DNA of 64,000 bases, from contig NZ_WEZF01000024.1 in NCBI RefSeq assembly GCF_009177065.1, positions 48,223 through 112,222 of the forward strand, read 5' to 3'. Positions within the stretch are counted from its first letter, which is position 1; every line of letters starts with the position of its first letter. A model generated the notes under the pieces. The model had not been told where the DNA came from. It was given only the letters and a program-made list of their open reading frames with translations, and searched no databases. Of the stretch, positions 26,183-34,911 are shown in pieces. The DNA comes from Tautonia marina. Its GTDB lineage: Bacteria > Planctomycetota > Planctomycetia > Isosphaerales > Isosphaeraceae. The position numbers and the translations under genes were made by a program.

Positions 26183-28972
26183 TTATTCGACGTACAAAAA
26201 GGCGTTGGCGTTGAGCAGCACGAGGCAGACGTCGGCCAGGGCCCGGGTCTCGGGGTCCACGTCGGAGGGTTGCAGATCGGGCACGTAGTCGCGGACCGAC
26301 TCCAACTCCTCGGTGAAGGTGAACGGTTCCCCCGTGTTCTCGTCGACGGCCCGTCGGGAGACGGTCGTCGGCAGCGCCTTCGGTGTGATCGCAACCACGC
26401 GATGCCGTTCGGTCATGGCCTGCCAGTGGTCGAGGCAGGCCCGGAGCGCCTCGGCGTCGGGTTCGGCGCCAGTGATCAGGAGGAAGGCCCGCCGGACAGC
26501 GTCCTCACGGCGGTTCGTCTCCCCCTGGACCCGGGCCGCAGTCGCCAGCGCCCGATCGAACGACTCGGCACTATTGAACAGCGTCAGCGCCTGAGTAGGG
26601 ACGGTGGACGAGGACCGGCGTTCACAGGGTTCCTCGGGGCTCGGCTGGTTGAAGACGGTGAGGAAGGGGTCGCGCTGGCCGCGAACGACCATGGCGTAGA
26701 GGGTCCGTCGGTTACGATCCTCGGGACGGGGCGACGGCTGGTACGCCGGGGCATAGGTGCCCATCACCTGCCGGGGCTGGAGCGCCGCCTCCCGGTTCAT
26801 GTCGGGCCGGACGGGGACACCGCCGAGCGCCGGGTTCAGCTCGCCGGAGGCAGCGAGCATCGCGTCTCGGATCTCCTCGGCCGTCAGGCGCCTCGGGTGG
26901 AAGCGGGCGAGGAGCAGGCCCTTCGGGTCCTGCGCGGCCAAGCTGTCGGGATCGGGGTGGCGTGCTGATCGGGCATAGACGTCACTGGTCATGATGAGCC
27001 GATGCATCGCCTTGATCGACCAGCCGGACCGGACGAACTCGGCGGCGAGCCAGTCGAGCAGCTCCGGGTGGGTCGGCGTTTCCCCCTGGGTGCCGAAGTT
27101 GTTCGCCGAGGCGACGATCCCCCGGCCGAAGTGCCCCTGCCAGATGCGGTTGACCATCACCCGAGCGGTGAGCGGGTTCTCCGGGCGGACCAGCCAGTCG
27201 GCGAAGGCCCGGCGGCGGCCGGCGACCGTGTCGGGAATCTCGGCCGACGGCGGCGCGGAGGTCGAGTCCTCGATCACGGGGACGCAACTCAACACACCCG
27301 GCGTGACTGGTTCGGTGGGCGCGAAGACGTCCCCCCCGGCCAGGATGGCCGTCCGCTCGACCGTGCCGCCGTGCAGGGGGTCATCGGGCAGGGCAATCGG
27401 CGCCGAGACGTTCCGCAGCGACCGGGTGGCGCCCGAGTAGACCGAGAAGGCGACCGGGCGAGAGCGATCTCGCTCCCAACGGTGCCGTTCCAGCGATTTG
27501 CGGGCGATCCGCTCCAGGCCGAGGTCCTCGGCCGTCAGGCCGTAATTCTTCGGGACGACCTGGTCGGCGGGCACGCCTTGCTGGAACTTGACGGTTCGGG
27601 GGGCATCATCGAGCCCGCGCTCGGCGTACCAGGAGCGGGCGGCGGCCTCGGCCTTCGCCTGCAAATCGCGGAGGATCGCCTCGTACCGGGCGATGCGTTC
27701 GTCGAGGTAGCGTCGGCCGTCGACGCCGGCCTGGGTGTTCTCCTCGGGGAGAAACGGGGCCTCCCGGTCGGCGAACTGGGTGGTGGCGAAGACGGCCTGG
27801 ATGGCGTAGTAGTCGCGGGTCGGGATCGGGTCGAACTTGTGGTCGTGGCAGCGGGCGCACTGGAGCGGGTGGGCGAGGAAGGCCTGCCCGACGAGGTCGG
27901 TCACGTCGTCGAGGAACTGCTGGCGCGTGACCTTCGCCACGCTCATCCCCGTCTGTTCCCAGGGGCCCATCCTCAGGAAGCCGGTGGCGATGAGGGCCTC
28001 GGGATCGTCCTCATCCAGCTCATCACCGGCGACTTGCTCCCGGACGAACTGATCGAAGGGTTTGTCGTCGTTGAATGCCCGGACGACGTAGTCCCGGTAG
28101 CGCCAGGCGTTCGGCCGCTCGTAGTCGTTGGCGAACCCGGCGGTGTCGGCGTAGCGGGCCACGTCGAGCCAGTGGCGGCCCCAGCGCTCGCCGTAGTGCG
28201 GAGAGGCGAGCAGTTCGTCGACCAGGGCCGCAAACGCCTCCCGGTCCCCCCGGGGATCGTTCACGAAGGCGTCGATCCGTTCCGGGGCCGGGGGCAGACC
28301 AAGCAAATCGAACGACGCCCGCCGGATCAATGCGCGGCGACTGGCCCGGGGGGCGGGCGCGAGCCCGGCGGCGTCGAGCCTGGCGTCGAGAAAAGCGTCG
28401 ATCGGGGTCGCCGCCGTACGGGACTCGGGGACCTCGGGGCGCCTCACGGGGCGATAGGCCCAGAGATCCTCGGGGGCGTAGCGGCGAGCGGTCCAGTCCT
28501 CGGAGAGCCCGCCGCGGGTCGGGACCACCACCCCCTCGGCCTCGGCGGCGACGATCGCGGCGATCCGGGGGTCGTCCGGCCAGGGGGCCCCGGCGTCGAT
28601 CCAGGCCCGGATGAACCCGATTTGCGACTCGGTCAGGGCGTCGGTCTCCTTGGGGGGCATCTCCAGGCCGGGCTCGGCGCGGGTGACGGCCCAGAAGAGC
28701 GGGCTGGCCTCCGCGTCGCCCGGCTCGATCGCCGGCCCGTGAAGGTCACCGCCGTCGAGCATTCCCTGCCGGCGGGTCAGGTCCAGGCCTCCCTGAATCG
28801 TCTCCGGGTCGTCGCCGTGGCAGGCGAAGCACTTCGCGGCCAGCAGCGGCCGAACGTGCAGCGCGAACAGCCGGTCTCCCTCCGCCTCGTCCCCCCACGC
28901 GGGCACGCCCGGCCTCAGAAGGCAAACTAGCAGCAGCACGCATCCCGCGGGAACAAGCGATCGCACGGACAT
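26183..28972 (-). CDS. PSD1 cytochrome-c / DUF1549 / DUF1553 exported protein
   Basis: A protein of 929 aa with an N-terminal signal peptide (VPAGCVLLLVCLLRPGVPAWG). The planctomycete cytochrome C domain PSD1 follows, with the heme motif CFACH and distal MPPKETDALT. DUF1549 starts at about residue 180 (IDAFLDARLDAAGL, RRASFDLLGLPP) and includes a second CARCHDHKFDPI motif. DUF1553 occupies the C-terminus (VMVNRIWQGHFGRGIVASAN, GWSIKAMHRLIMTSDVY). ATG 28972 has a perfect GGAGG 7 nt before it; the 56 extra upstream codons are not needed. The gene is first in an operon with the DUF1501 gene. Family knowledge suggests periplasmic redox-linked processing of polymers; the reaction is not established. 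Confidence 0.94.
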   Translation of the reverse strand: MSVRSLVPAGCVLLLVCLLRPGVPAWGDEAEGDRLFALHVRPLLAAKCFACHGDDPETIQGGLDLTRRQGMLDGGDLHGPAIEPGDAEASPLFWAVTRAEPGLEMPPKETDALTESQIGFIRAWIDAGAPWPDDPRIAAIVAAEAEGVVVPTRGGLSEDWTARRYAPEDLWAYRPVRRPEVPESRTAATPIDAFLDARLDAAGLAPAPRASRRALIRRASFDLLGLPPAPERIDAFVNDPRGDREAFAALVDELLASPHYGERWGRHWLDVARYADTAGFANDYERPNAWRYRDYVVRAFNDDKPFDQFVREQVAGDELDEDDPEALIATGFLRMGPWEQTGMSVAKVTRQQFLDDVTDLVGQAFLAHPLQCARCHDHKFDPIPTRDYYAIQAVFATTQFADREAPFLPEENTQAGVDGRRYLDERIARYEAILRDLQAKAEAAARSWYAERGLDDAPRTVKFQQGVPADQVVPKNYGLTAEDLGLERIARKSLERHRWERDRSRPVAFSVYSGATRSLRNVSAPIALPDDPLHGGTVERTAILAGGDVFAPTEPVTPGVLSCVPVIEDSTSAPPSAEIPDTVAGRRRAFADWLVRPENPLTARVMVNRIWQGHFGRGIVASANNFGTQGETPTHPELLDWLAAEFVRSGWSIKAMHRLIMTSDVYARSARHPDPDSLAAQDPKGLLLARFHPRRLTAEEIRDAMLAASGELNPALGGVPVRPDMNREAALQPRQVMGTYAPAYQPSPRPEDRNRRTLYAMVVRGQRDPFLTVFNQPSPEEPCERRSSSTVPTQALTLFNSAESFDRALATAARVQGETNRREDAVRRAFLLITGAEPDAEALRACLDHWQAMTERHRVVAITPKALPTTVSRRAVDENTGEPFTFTEELESVRDYVPDLQPSDVDPETRALADVCLVLLNANAFLYVE

Positions 28973-29126
28973 GAATCCGCCTCCGAGGACCGCGAAGGCA
29001 AGGGCGGCGCGTTGACCATCGTGCCTCCATCCTACCCGAAGGCGCCTGGCGGCGTCATCCGACCGTCGGGGGGCCTGGGTGAGCGGCCCGGAACGACTCC
29101 GACGGCCTCGGCCGCCGAAAATGTTC

Positions 29127-30455
29127 TCACGCCTTGACAATTCGGTCCCGATGTTCGGTGACGCCTCGGGTGGCGTTCCGCGTATCGATCACCAGGGGGG
29201 CATGGGCGACGATCCAGGGCCAGTCGAAGGCCGAGTGATCGGTGACGATCAGGACGCAGTCGCGGGACGCGAGGTACTCGGGGGTTAAGGGCTGGCTCTC
29301 CATGCGCAGGTTGGGGTACTTCCGCATCGAGGGCAGGACGGGAATGTGGGGATCGTGATAGCTCACGTCGGCTCCGCGCGCGAGCAGGAGTTCCATCAGC
29401 TCAAAGCCCGGCGACTCGCGCGGGTCGTCGACGTCCTTCTTGTAGGCCATCCCGAGCAGGGCGATCCGGCTCCCCTTGACCGGCTTGCCCCGGTCGTTCA
29501 GGGCGTCGGCCACCTTGTGCACGACGAACTCGGGCATCGACGTGTTGATCTCACCCGCCAGTTCGATGAACCGCGTGCTCATCCCAAAGCGGCGGGCCAC
29601 CCAGCTGAGGTAAAACGGGTCGATGGGGATGCAGTGTCCCCCCAGCCCGGGCCCAGGATAGAAGGCCTGGAAGCCGAACGGCTTGGTCTTCGCCGCGTCG
29701 ATCACCTCCCAGACGTCAATGCCCATGCGGTCGTAGAGGATCTTCAGCTCGTTGACCAGGGCGATGTTGACGGCACGATAGGTGTTCTCGAGGATCTTGC
29801 ACGCCTCGGCCACCTCGGCCGAGGAGACCGCGACGACCTTGACGACGATCTGCGCGTAGAAGGCCGCGGCCAGCTCGGTGCTGATCGGGTCGAGCCCGCC
29901 GACGACCTTGGGGATGGTCGGGGCGGAGAAATCCGGGTTGCCCGGGTCTTCGCGCTCGGGGCTGAAGGCCAGGAAGAAGTCCGCGCCGGCCCGAAGGCCG
30001 CCGGACTCCAGGATCGGCTGGACCTCGTCGCGGGTTGTGCCGGGATAGGTCGTGCTCTCGAGCACGACGAGCTGCCCCGGCCGCAAGGTCCTGGCAATGG
30101 CCCGCGCGGTGTTCGTGACAAACGAAAGGTCCGGCTCCCGGGTCTCGCCCAGGGGGGTGGGCACGCAGATGAGCACGATGTCAGCCTCGCCCAGCCGGCC
30201 CAGGTCGCTCGTGGGCTCGAAGCCCGCCGCGCTCATCGCCCGGACCGCCTCGGGGCCGATGTGGCCGATGTAGCTCTGCCCATCGCGCAGGAGCTGCACC
30301 TTGCGCGGGTCGGTATCAAACCCCAGCACCGGAAAGCCCCGGGTCGCGCAGGCCTGCGCCAGCGGCAGGCCCACATATCCCAGACCAATGATCCCCACCC
30401 GGGCCGAGCCTTGCCGGATCTGCTCAAGCAAGGCGTCACGATGAACGTTCGACAT
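29127..30455 (-). CDS. wbpA: Nucleotide-sugar 6-dehydrogenase (UDP-GlcNAc/ManNAc type)
   Basis: A protein of 442 aa. The N-terminal Rossmann domain begins VGIIGLGYVGLPLAQACATR, with ADIVLICVPTPLGETREPDL next. The central dimerisation domain carries ENTYRAVNIALVNEL and the active-site segment GPGLGGHCIPIDPFYL, whose cysteine is the catalytic nucleophile. The C-terminal domain reads LGMAYKKDVDDPRESP. The GGHCIPIDP form and the C-terminal signature fit enzymes that oxidise UDP-N-acetylglucosamine or UDP-ManNAc to the uronic acid, rather than the UDP-glucose dehydrogenases. It is at the downstream end of the minus-strand polysaccharide block and would supply acidic sugars for a surface glycan. 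Exact substrate not certain. Confidence 0.88.
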   Translation of the reverse strand: MSNVHRDALLEQIRQGSARVGIIGLGYVGLPLAQACATRGFPVLGFDTDPRKVQLLRDGQSYIGHIGPEAVRAMSAAGFEPTSDLGRLGEADIVLICVPTPLGETREPDLSFVTNTARAIARTLRPGQLVVLESTTYPGTTRDEVQPILESGGLRAGADFFLAFSPEREDPGNPDFSAPTIPKVVGGLDPISTELAAAFYAQIVVKVVAVSSAEVAEACKILENTYRAVNIALVNELKILYDRMGIDVWEVIDAAKTKPFGFQAFYPGPGLGGHCIPIDPFYLSWVARRFGMSTRFIELAGEINTSMPEFVVHKVADALNDRGKPVKGSRIALLGMAYKKDVDDPRESPGFELMELLLARGADVSYHDPHIPVLPSMRKYPNLRMESQPLTPEYLASRDCVLIVTDHSAFDWPWIVAHAPLVIDTRNATRGVTEHRDRIVKA

Positions 30456-30924
30456 GGATCACAGTTCCACAACCGGGAGATGTCCGCACACACGATTGGA
30501 GTATAGAAGGCGGCCCCGCCTCCCCGCCACCGAGGACCCAATCCCTCGGACCGGAAATCCGGATCGGTTCTCACCCTGTTCGTCTTCAACGGCGGGTTCC
30601 CAAGGGTTGTGACAGGAGCGTTGCCGCCCGGGGTTCCTCGGTGCCCTCGCCCCGGGGCCTCCACCAATCCACCAATGTCCCAACACGGCCATCGTGTCGA
30701 CCTGCCCGACCGCCGGGCTCGGCTCGATGCCTCGCGTAACGACAACGCCGGCGTGGCGTGGATCGCGCCGCAATCCCACTGGCCGAGTCGAACAATGCGT
30801 CGGAGGTCCGACGAGCCCGATGGCGGGACGGCAACTCTATTCATCGCCGAACACTCACATTTTAATCTTCAAGATAATCAAGATCACAAGTTGCGGATTT
30901 TCACGAAATTTTATTATTAAGATA
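30456..30924. other. AT-rich leader of the nucleotide-sugar dehydrogenase gene
   Basis: A 469-bp gap between two minus-strand genes. From about 30851 to 30935 the sequence becomes strongly AT-rich (runs such as TTTTATTATTAAGATATTAC), in sharp contrast to the GC-rich genes around it. This suggests a separate promoter for the dehydrogenase or an insertion of foreign DNA. No coding frame is supported. Confidence 0.4.
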
Positions 30925-32340
30925 TTACAATTCTTGCGGCCGCGACATCGGCGGTGCACCAGGTTCCTTCGCGTCAACGCTCCGGGGTGACGGCCCGTCA
31001 GGGAGCCGGCCTTGAGGAGCCGCGTTCACCGCCTGGGGCATGTACTTGGGGCGGCTGGGCCCATAGAGACGTGCCATCGCGAACGTCACGACGAAGAGCG
31101 TGCCCCAAAGCTCATAAGTACCCAGGAAGGCGTTCCTCTCAAGCTTTTCCGTCAAGTTGAAGACATCCTTGCGCTCGATGGCCTCGCGCGTGGCCCATTG
31201 GAGGGACAGGGCCATGACGATGGCCCACCGCGACCATGGCGACTGTTTGGCCTCCCAGACGAGGTAGCCCCAGAAGGGGACGAGGTAGACGAGGTGGTGG
31301 CCCCAGGCCAGGGGGCTGAAGATCAAGAAGCCGCCGACCATCGCCAGCGAGGCCGCCAGGAGCTTGACCGGGTCCTCGGGCAATTCCCTGCGGCTCCGCA
31401 GCAAGCCGATCGCCCCGAGGATGATCAAGACCAGTTCCACCGCCCGGACAACCCGCTCGGCCTGCTTCGGGATCGGAGCGGAGCCGTACAGCCTGGAGAG
31501 GAAACTGCTTGCCGTGATGCTACCCCACCCGTCATTCGGCCGACCGAAGGTCGGCATCATCTCCCGGGCGAAGGTCACGAAGGGCCCTTCCCCGGCAACC
31601 GCGAGCGTCGCGAGGCAGAGCAGGAGGGACAACAGCGATGACGTGATCAGCACCCGCCACCTTCGTGCCAGCACATAGAGGGGCACGAAGACGAGGGTGA
31701 CGAACTTGGCGAACGCGCCCACGACCATGCCCAGGGAACTCCGGAGGCGATCCTCGGTCACCAGGCCCATCGCCGCCGACCCGACACACAAGCCGACGAT
31801 GGGCGAGATATTGCCGATGCGTATGGCAAATTGGCACATCGGGGAGCAGGCGATGAGCACAACGAGTAGCCCCTCGAGACGCGACCGGCCGCCCAGGAGG
31901 CGAAGGATGCGGGCAGCCTGGAGTGCGACCAGCCAGAGGCAAATCGCATTCAGGAAGACCCACAGGTCATTGGCCGTCTGGTAATCGAAGAAGCCGAGGG
32001 GGAGCAAGAGGAGCGCCACGGGGGGGGCCTGGACGAAGCGATTGTAATCGTGGACGCCCTCCGCTTGCAGAAGCTCTCTGTACCTGGGACGCATGATCGA
32101 GGAGTCCGAGTAACCGGGATGTTTCTCGGCCCCGGGCTTGGGGATCGGGTAGAGCGCATCCCAGTGCCCATGACGAGCGATCAAGCCCGCCATGTAATAC
32201 TGGGTGAAATCGACGGTGACGGGCTTGGTGGACACGCCCCGGATCGCACCGGCCATCAGCAAGACGAGCGCCACGGCCTTGCAGAGCCGATTGAAGGGGC
32301 CCGTCGCCCAAAATCGCTGATTTAACATGCTTTTTCCCAT
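30925..32340 (-). CDS. GT87/DUF2029-type polyprenyl-sugar mannosyltransferase-like membrane protein
   Basis: About 471 aa with 9-11 hydrophobic helices. The pattern VDFTQYYMAGLIARHGHWDA after the first helix, with its conserved acidic residue, and RFVQAPPVALLLLPLGFFDY in the next loop, match DUF2029/GT87 integral membrane glycosyltransferases that take sugars from polyprenyl-phosphate donors. The C-terminal tail is Pro-rich and cytoplasmic or periplasmic. The frame opens at a TTG at 32373, but ATG 32340 or ATG 32328 is more likely; the latter has GGGA upstream, so the start is uncertain within 12 codons. It lies between the GT-like gene and the nucleotide-sugar dehydrogenase in the polysaccharide block. 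Confidence 0.8.
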   Translation of the reverse strand: MGKSMLNQRFWATGPFNRLCKAVALVLLMAGAIRGVSTKPVTVDFTQYYMAGLIARHGHWDALYPIPKPGAEKHPGYSDSSIMRPRYRELLQAEGVHDYNRFVQAPPVALLLLPLGFFDYQTANDLWVFLNAICLWLVALQAARILRLLGGRSRLEGLLVVLIACSPMCQFAIRIGNISPIVGLCVGSAAMGLVTEDRLRSSLGMVVGAFAKFVTLVFVPLYVLARRWRVLITSSLLSLLLCLATLAVAGEGPFVTFAREMMPTFGRPNDGWGSITASSFLSRLYGSAPIPKQAERVVRAVELVLIILGAIGLLRSRRELPEDPVKLLAASLAMVGGFLIFSPLAWGHHLVYLVPFWGYLVWEAKQSPWSRWAIVMALSLQWATREAIERKDVFNLTEKLERNAFLGTYELWGTLFVVTFAMARLYGPSRPKYMPQAVNAAPQGRLPDGPSPRSVDAKEPGAPPMSRPQEL

Positions 32341-32511
32341 TGATTCCGTCGTGTTTCCGCCGAGCTCGCCCAATTCACTCGCCGATCACTCCGATGCGCC
32401 GCGTCTTGGGGCCCCCTGGCGTGCCGGGGACGCGCGATCTGGAATCCCGGCATGGGCCCGCGAATACACCACACCAATGTCCGAGCGACCTGCACGGCCC
32501 CGTTCCGACGA

Positions 32512-33468
32512 TCATCCTGGCGGCCGGCCTCCCATGATCTTGTAGTATCCCATCGATTGAAGGATCTTGGCACGCGTGCGCAGCCACCGGAACTTTCGCG
32601 GCGTGAACGGCACGAACGGGAGGACTGGCGCATCCTCAGCGGGTTTGCCGCCCGGAGCGCCGGCCAGTTGCTCGAGCAGCGCCCCGGCGCCTGGGTCGGC
32701 CAGCCATCGCTTGGCAGTCCCCCCGGCATGAAACGCCAGGCACGTGCGAAGGTCCTCGGCGTTGAGCATCCCTCGCGGCGAGGTGCCGGCTTTCTGAAGC
32801 ACGCGTTTCCACTGGGTGTTGGCCCAGCAGGACCACCGCCGGGGATTCAGATAGCCGCCCCCCATGCGCATGGCCAGGGCCGCCCACACGATCGACTCCA
32901 CGTGCATGACCCGAGGCAAATCGCCCAGCGACCTCACAAGCCGGTCGAGCCAGTCCAGATCCAGCGGCGATCGGTACTGTGCGATGCCGATGTCCGTGTG
33001 GTCGGCCAGCGCGACGCCGTGGTCGAATGCGCTCTGCACCACCGAGAACGGCAGGAGGCAGTTGGGCTTCTGCCACATCAGCCGGAGCGTCCCATCCCCG
33101 ACGGTCTCGAACTCGAACGACCGCGGGAAATACACGTCGGGATCGACCACCACGACCTCATCGCCATCCCCGGCCAGCAACATCGGGTCCGTCAGCTTGC
33201 GCCAGCACGGATGACCCCGGCGGAGTTGTTCCAACCCCGCGTACCGGCGCATCGGATTGCTGGGATCCTCCCAGAGGGGATCCGCAAGCAGGACCTTGAT
33301 CCTCCGCCGAGCGGCAAACGCCTGGCAGAGCTGCTGCACATCGCGCGGGGTGTCGGTGAGCAGGTGGATGGACTCATCTCCACCGAGGTTCTCGGCTAGG
33401 CTGCCGATGCAAAGCGATGCGTAGGGCAGGGAGGAGGCAGCGAGGTTGATTGCAATGATTCTGGGCAT
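32512..33468 (-). CDS. Putative glycosyltransferase of unassigned family
   Basis: A protein of 318 aa, no TM helix. The first 130 residues have a GT-A-like order of strands and include EVVVVDPDVYFPRSF, whose DPD triplet is a plausible DxD-type metal site; the segment PRIIAINLAASSLPYASLCI at the N-terminus and WRKLTDPMLLAGDGDE next to it fit a nucleotide-sugar-binding fold like GT8/GT32 proteins. The C-terminal half contains WSCWANTQWKRVL. Catalytic identity is inferred. Its start codon follows the stop of the GT4 gene by 6 bp and its ribosome site (GAGG) overlaps that stop, so the two are tightly coupled. Confidence 0.65.
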   Translation of the reverse strand: MPRIIAINLAASSLPYASLCIGSLAENLGGDESIHLLTDTPRDVQQLCQAFAARRRIKVLLADPLWEDPSNPMRRYAGLEQLRRGHPCWRKLTDPMLLAGDGDEVVVVDPDVYFPRSFEFETVGDGTLRLMWQKPNCLLPFSVVQSAFDHGVALADHTDIGIAQYRSPLDLDWLDRLVRSLGDLPRVMHVESIVWAALAMRMGGGYLNPRRWSCWANTQWKRVLQKAGTSPRGMLNAEDLRTCLAFHAGGTAKRWLADPGAGALLEQLAGAPGGKPAEDAPVLPFVPFTPRKFRWLRTRAKILQSMGYYKIMGGRPPG

Positions 33469-33474
33469 GGATCC

Positions 33475-34797
33475 TCATGCTTTCGCTTCGACCTTCCGCG
33501 CCAGGCTGCTGGCATCATCACAGGCCGTCGCATACAGTTTCAGGACCTGGCGGACCTTCGCCGGCCACGTGTACTTCTCGGCAATCTCGCGCTGCGCGGC
33601 GGCTCCCAGCCGGCGCCGCGTTTCGGGAGTCAGGCCCTGGACTGCCTGAACCAGCTCGGCGATCAACTGCGGACGCGGTGCCGGCTCGACCGCGACGCCG
33701 CACCCGGGCGCGAGGTATTCGCCGACCCCTCCCCAGTTCAGGGCCACGACCGGCAACCCGAGCGCCATCGCCTCGAGCACGACCGCCCCGCCGCAATCCC
33801 GCATGCTGGGATACAGGAAGACATCACACTGCGACAGCAGCCGGGACGATTCCTTGGGATCGACCCATCCATGGAACGTCACGGCATGCGACAGGCCGAG
33901 CGCCTCCACCTGCCGTTGCAGCCGCCCGCGCTCCGGCCCATCGCCGATGATCCAGAGTTCCGCCGACGGCGTTCGCGCGCGGACCTCGTCGAAGACGTCC
34001 AGCACCACGTCCGCCCCTTTCCAGTGCACCAGCCGTCCCAGGAATCCCAGGCGGAGCACCTCGCCCGATCGGGCCGGGAGATCGTCGGGCCGCCGCCAGA
34101 CATCCGGATCCACGCCGTTCTCGCAGAGGATCGCGACCCGACCGCTGCAACCGCGGGGCAAGGCCCGGCGGGACCGCTCGTTGGCAACCAGCAGGAGCGC
34201 GGCCCGGCGCTTGCCTGGGATGAGGGTGTTGGCCAGGTCTGACACACCGCGAGCCAACGGCACGAAGACCCGTTCCAGGAACGATGGGGAGGCCAATCCC
34301 GGTGGGTAGGTCATGTTGCCGTTCATGGGTCCGATCACCACCGGGATGCCCAGGCCATGGATCATGCTGGGCAATCGCGGCGACACGGGGGTCGGCTCAT
34401 GAACGATGTTGATGCCGAATTGCTCGATCATTCGCCGCGCCGCGCGCCGCTGCGCGAACTGAGTGAACAGGTGCAAGAACCATTCGATCGTGAAGTTCCT
34501 GATCTGCTCGGGCAGGAACGCGCCCAGCCTCCAGAGGATCTTCTGCGGCAGGGTGTCCCGCACGTAGGAAAGGCGCGACGCATGCGCACCGAGCAAGGCA
34601 TCGAGCTCGGGCTGATTGCGGGCGTGCACCAGGAGACGAACGTCGACGTCTTCCCTCAACAACCCCCGGAACCAGTGGATGGGCAGGCAGGACTCGCCTC
34701 CCTGGGACATCGAGGCGTGCTCGGCGACGATCAACACCCGGAACTGCTCGGTCGATCGGACAGCGGGAACAGGATCGAGGGCGGCGGTAGGGAACAT
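33475..34797 (-). CDS. Glycosyltransferase family 4
   Basis: A protein of 440 aa with the GT-B fold. The N-terminal acceptor domain starts RVLIVAEHASMSQGGESCL. The C-terminal donor domain is typical of GT4: LRLGFLGRLVHWKGADVVLD, ELWIIGDGPERGRLQRQVEA, and the EX7E region in FLYPSMRDCGGAVVLEAMAL followed by GLPVVALNWGG. It should transfer a sugar from a nucleotide donor to a growing surface polysaccharide or lipid-linked intermediate. ATG 34797 is preceded by AGAGG. It follows the GMC oxidoreductase gene by about 115 bp and runs into the next GT-like gene without a real gap. Confidence 0.9.
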   Translation of the reverse strand: MFPTAALDPVPAVRSTEQFRVLIVAEHASMSQGGESCLPIHWFRGLLREDVDVRLLVHARNQPELDALLGAHASRLSYVRDTLPQKILWRLGAFLPEQIRNFTIEWFLHLFTQFAQRRAARRMIEQFGINIVHEPTPVSPRLPSMIHGLGIPVVIGPMNGNMTYPPGLASPSFLERVFVPLARGVSDLANTLIPGKRRAALLLVANERSRRALPRGCSGRVAILCENGVDPDVWRRPDDLPARSGEVLRLGFLGRLVHWKGADVVLDVFDEVRARTPSAELWIIGDGPERGRLQRQVEALGLSHAVTFHGWVDPKESSRLLSQCDVFLYPSMRDCGGAVVLEAMALGLPVVALNWGGVGEYLAPGCGVAVEPAPRPQLIAELVQAVQGLTPETRRRLGAAAQREIAEKYTWPAKVRQVLKLYATACDDASSLARKVEAKA

Positions 34798-34911
34798 GGC
34801 GCACCTCTCAGAGCAGTTCGAGGTCGCGTCGGAGTGACTTCCCGGCCCGCAGGGAGGGGCGTGCCTTCCCGGGCGAACCGAGAACCGCGAGAGGCGCCTT
34901 CCCCACGTGGT

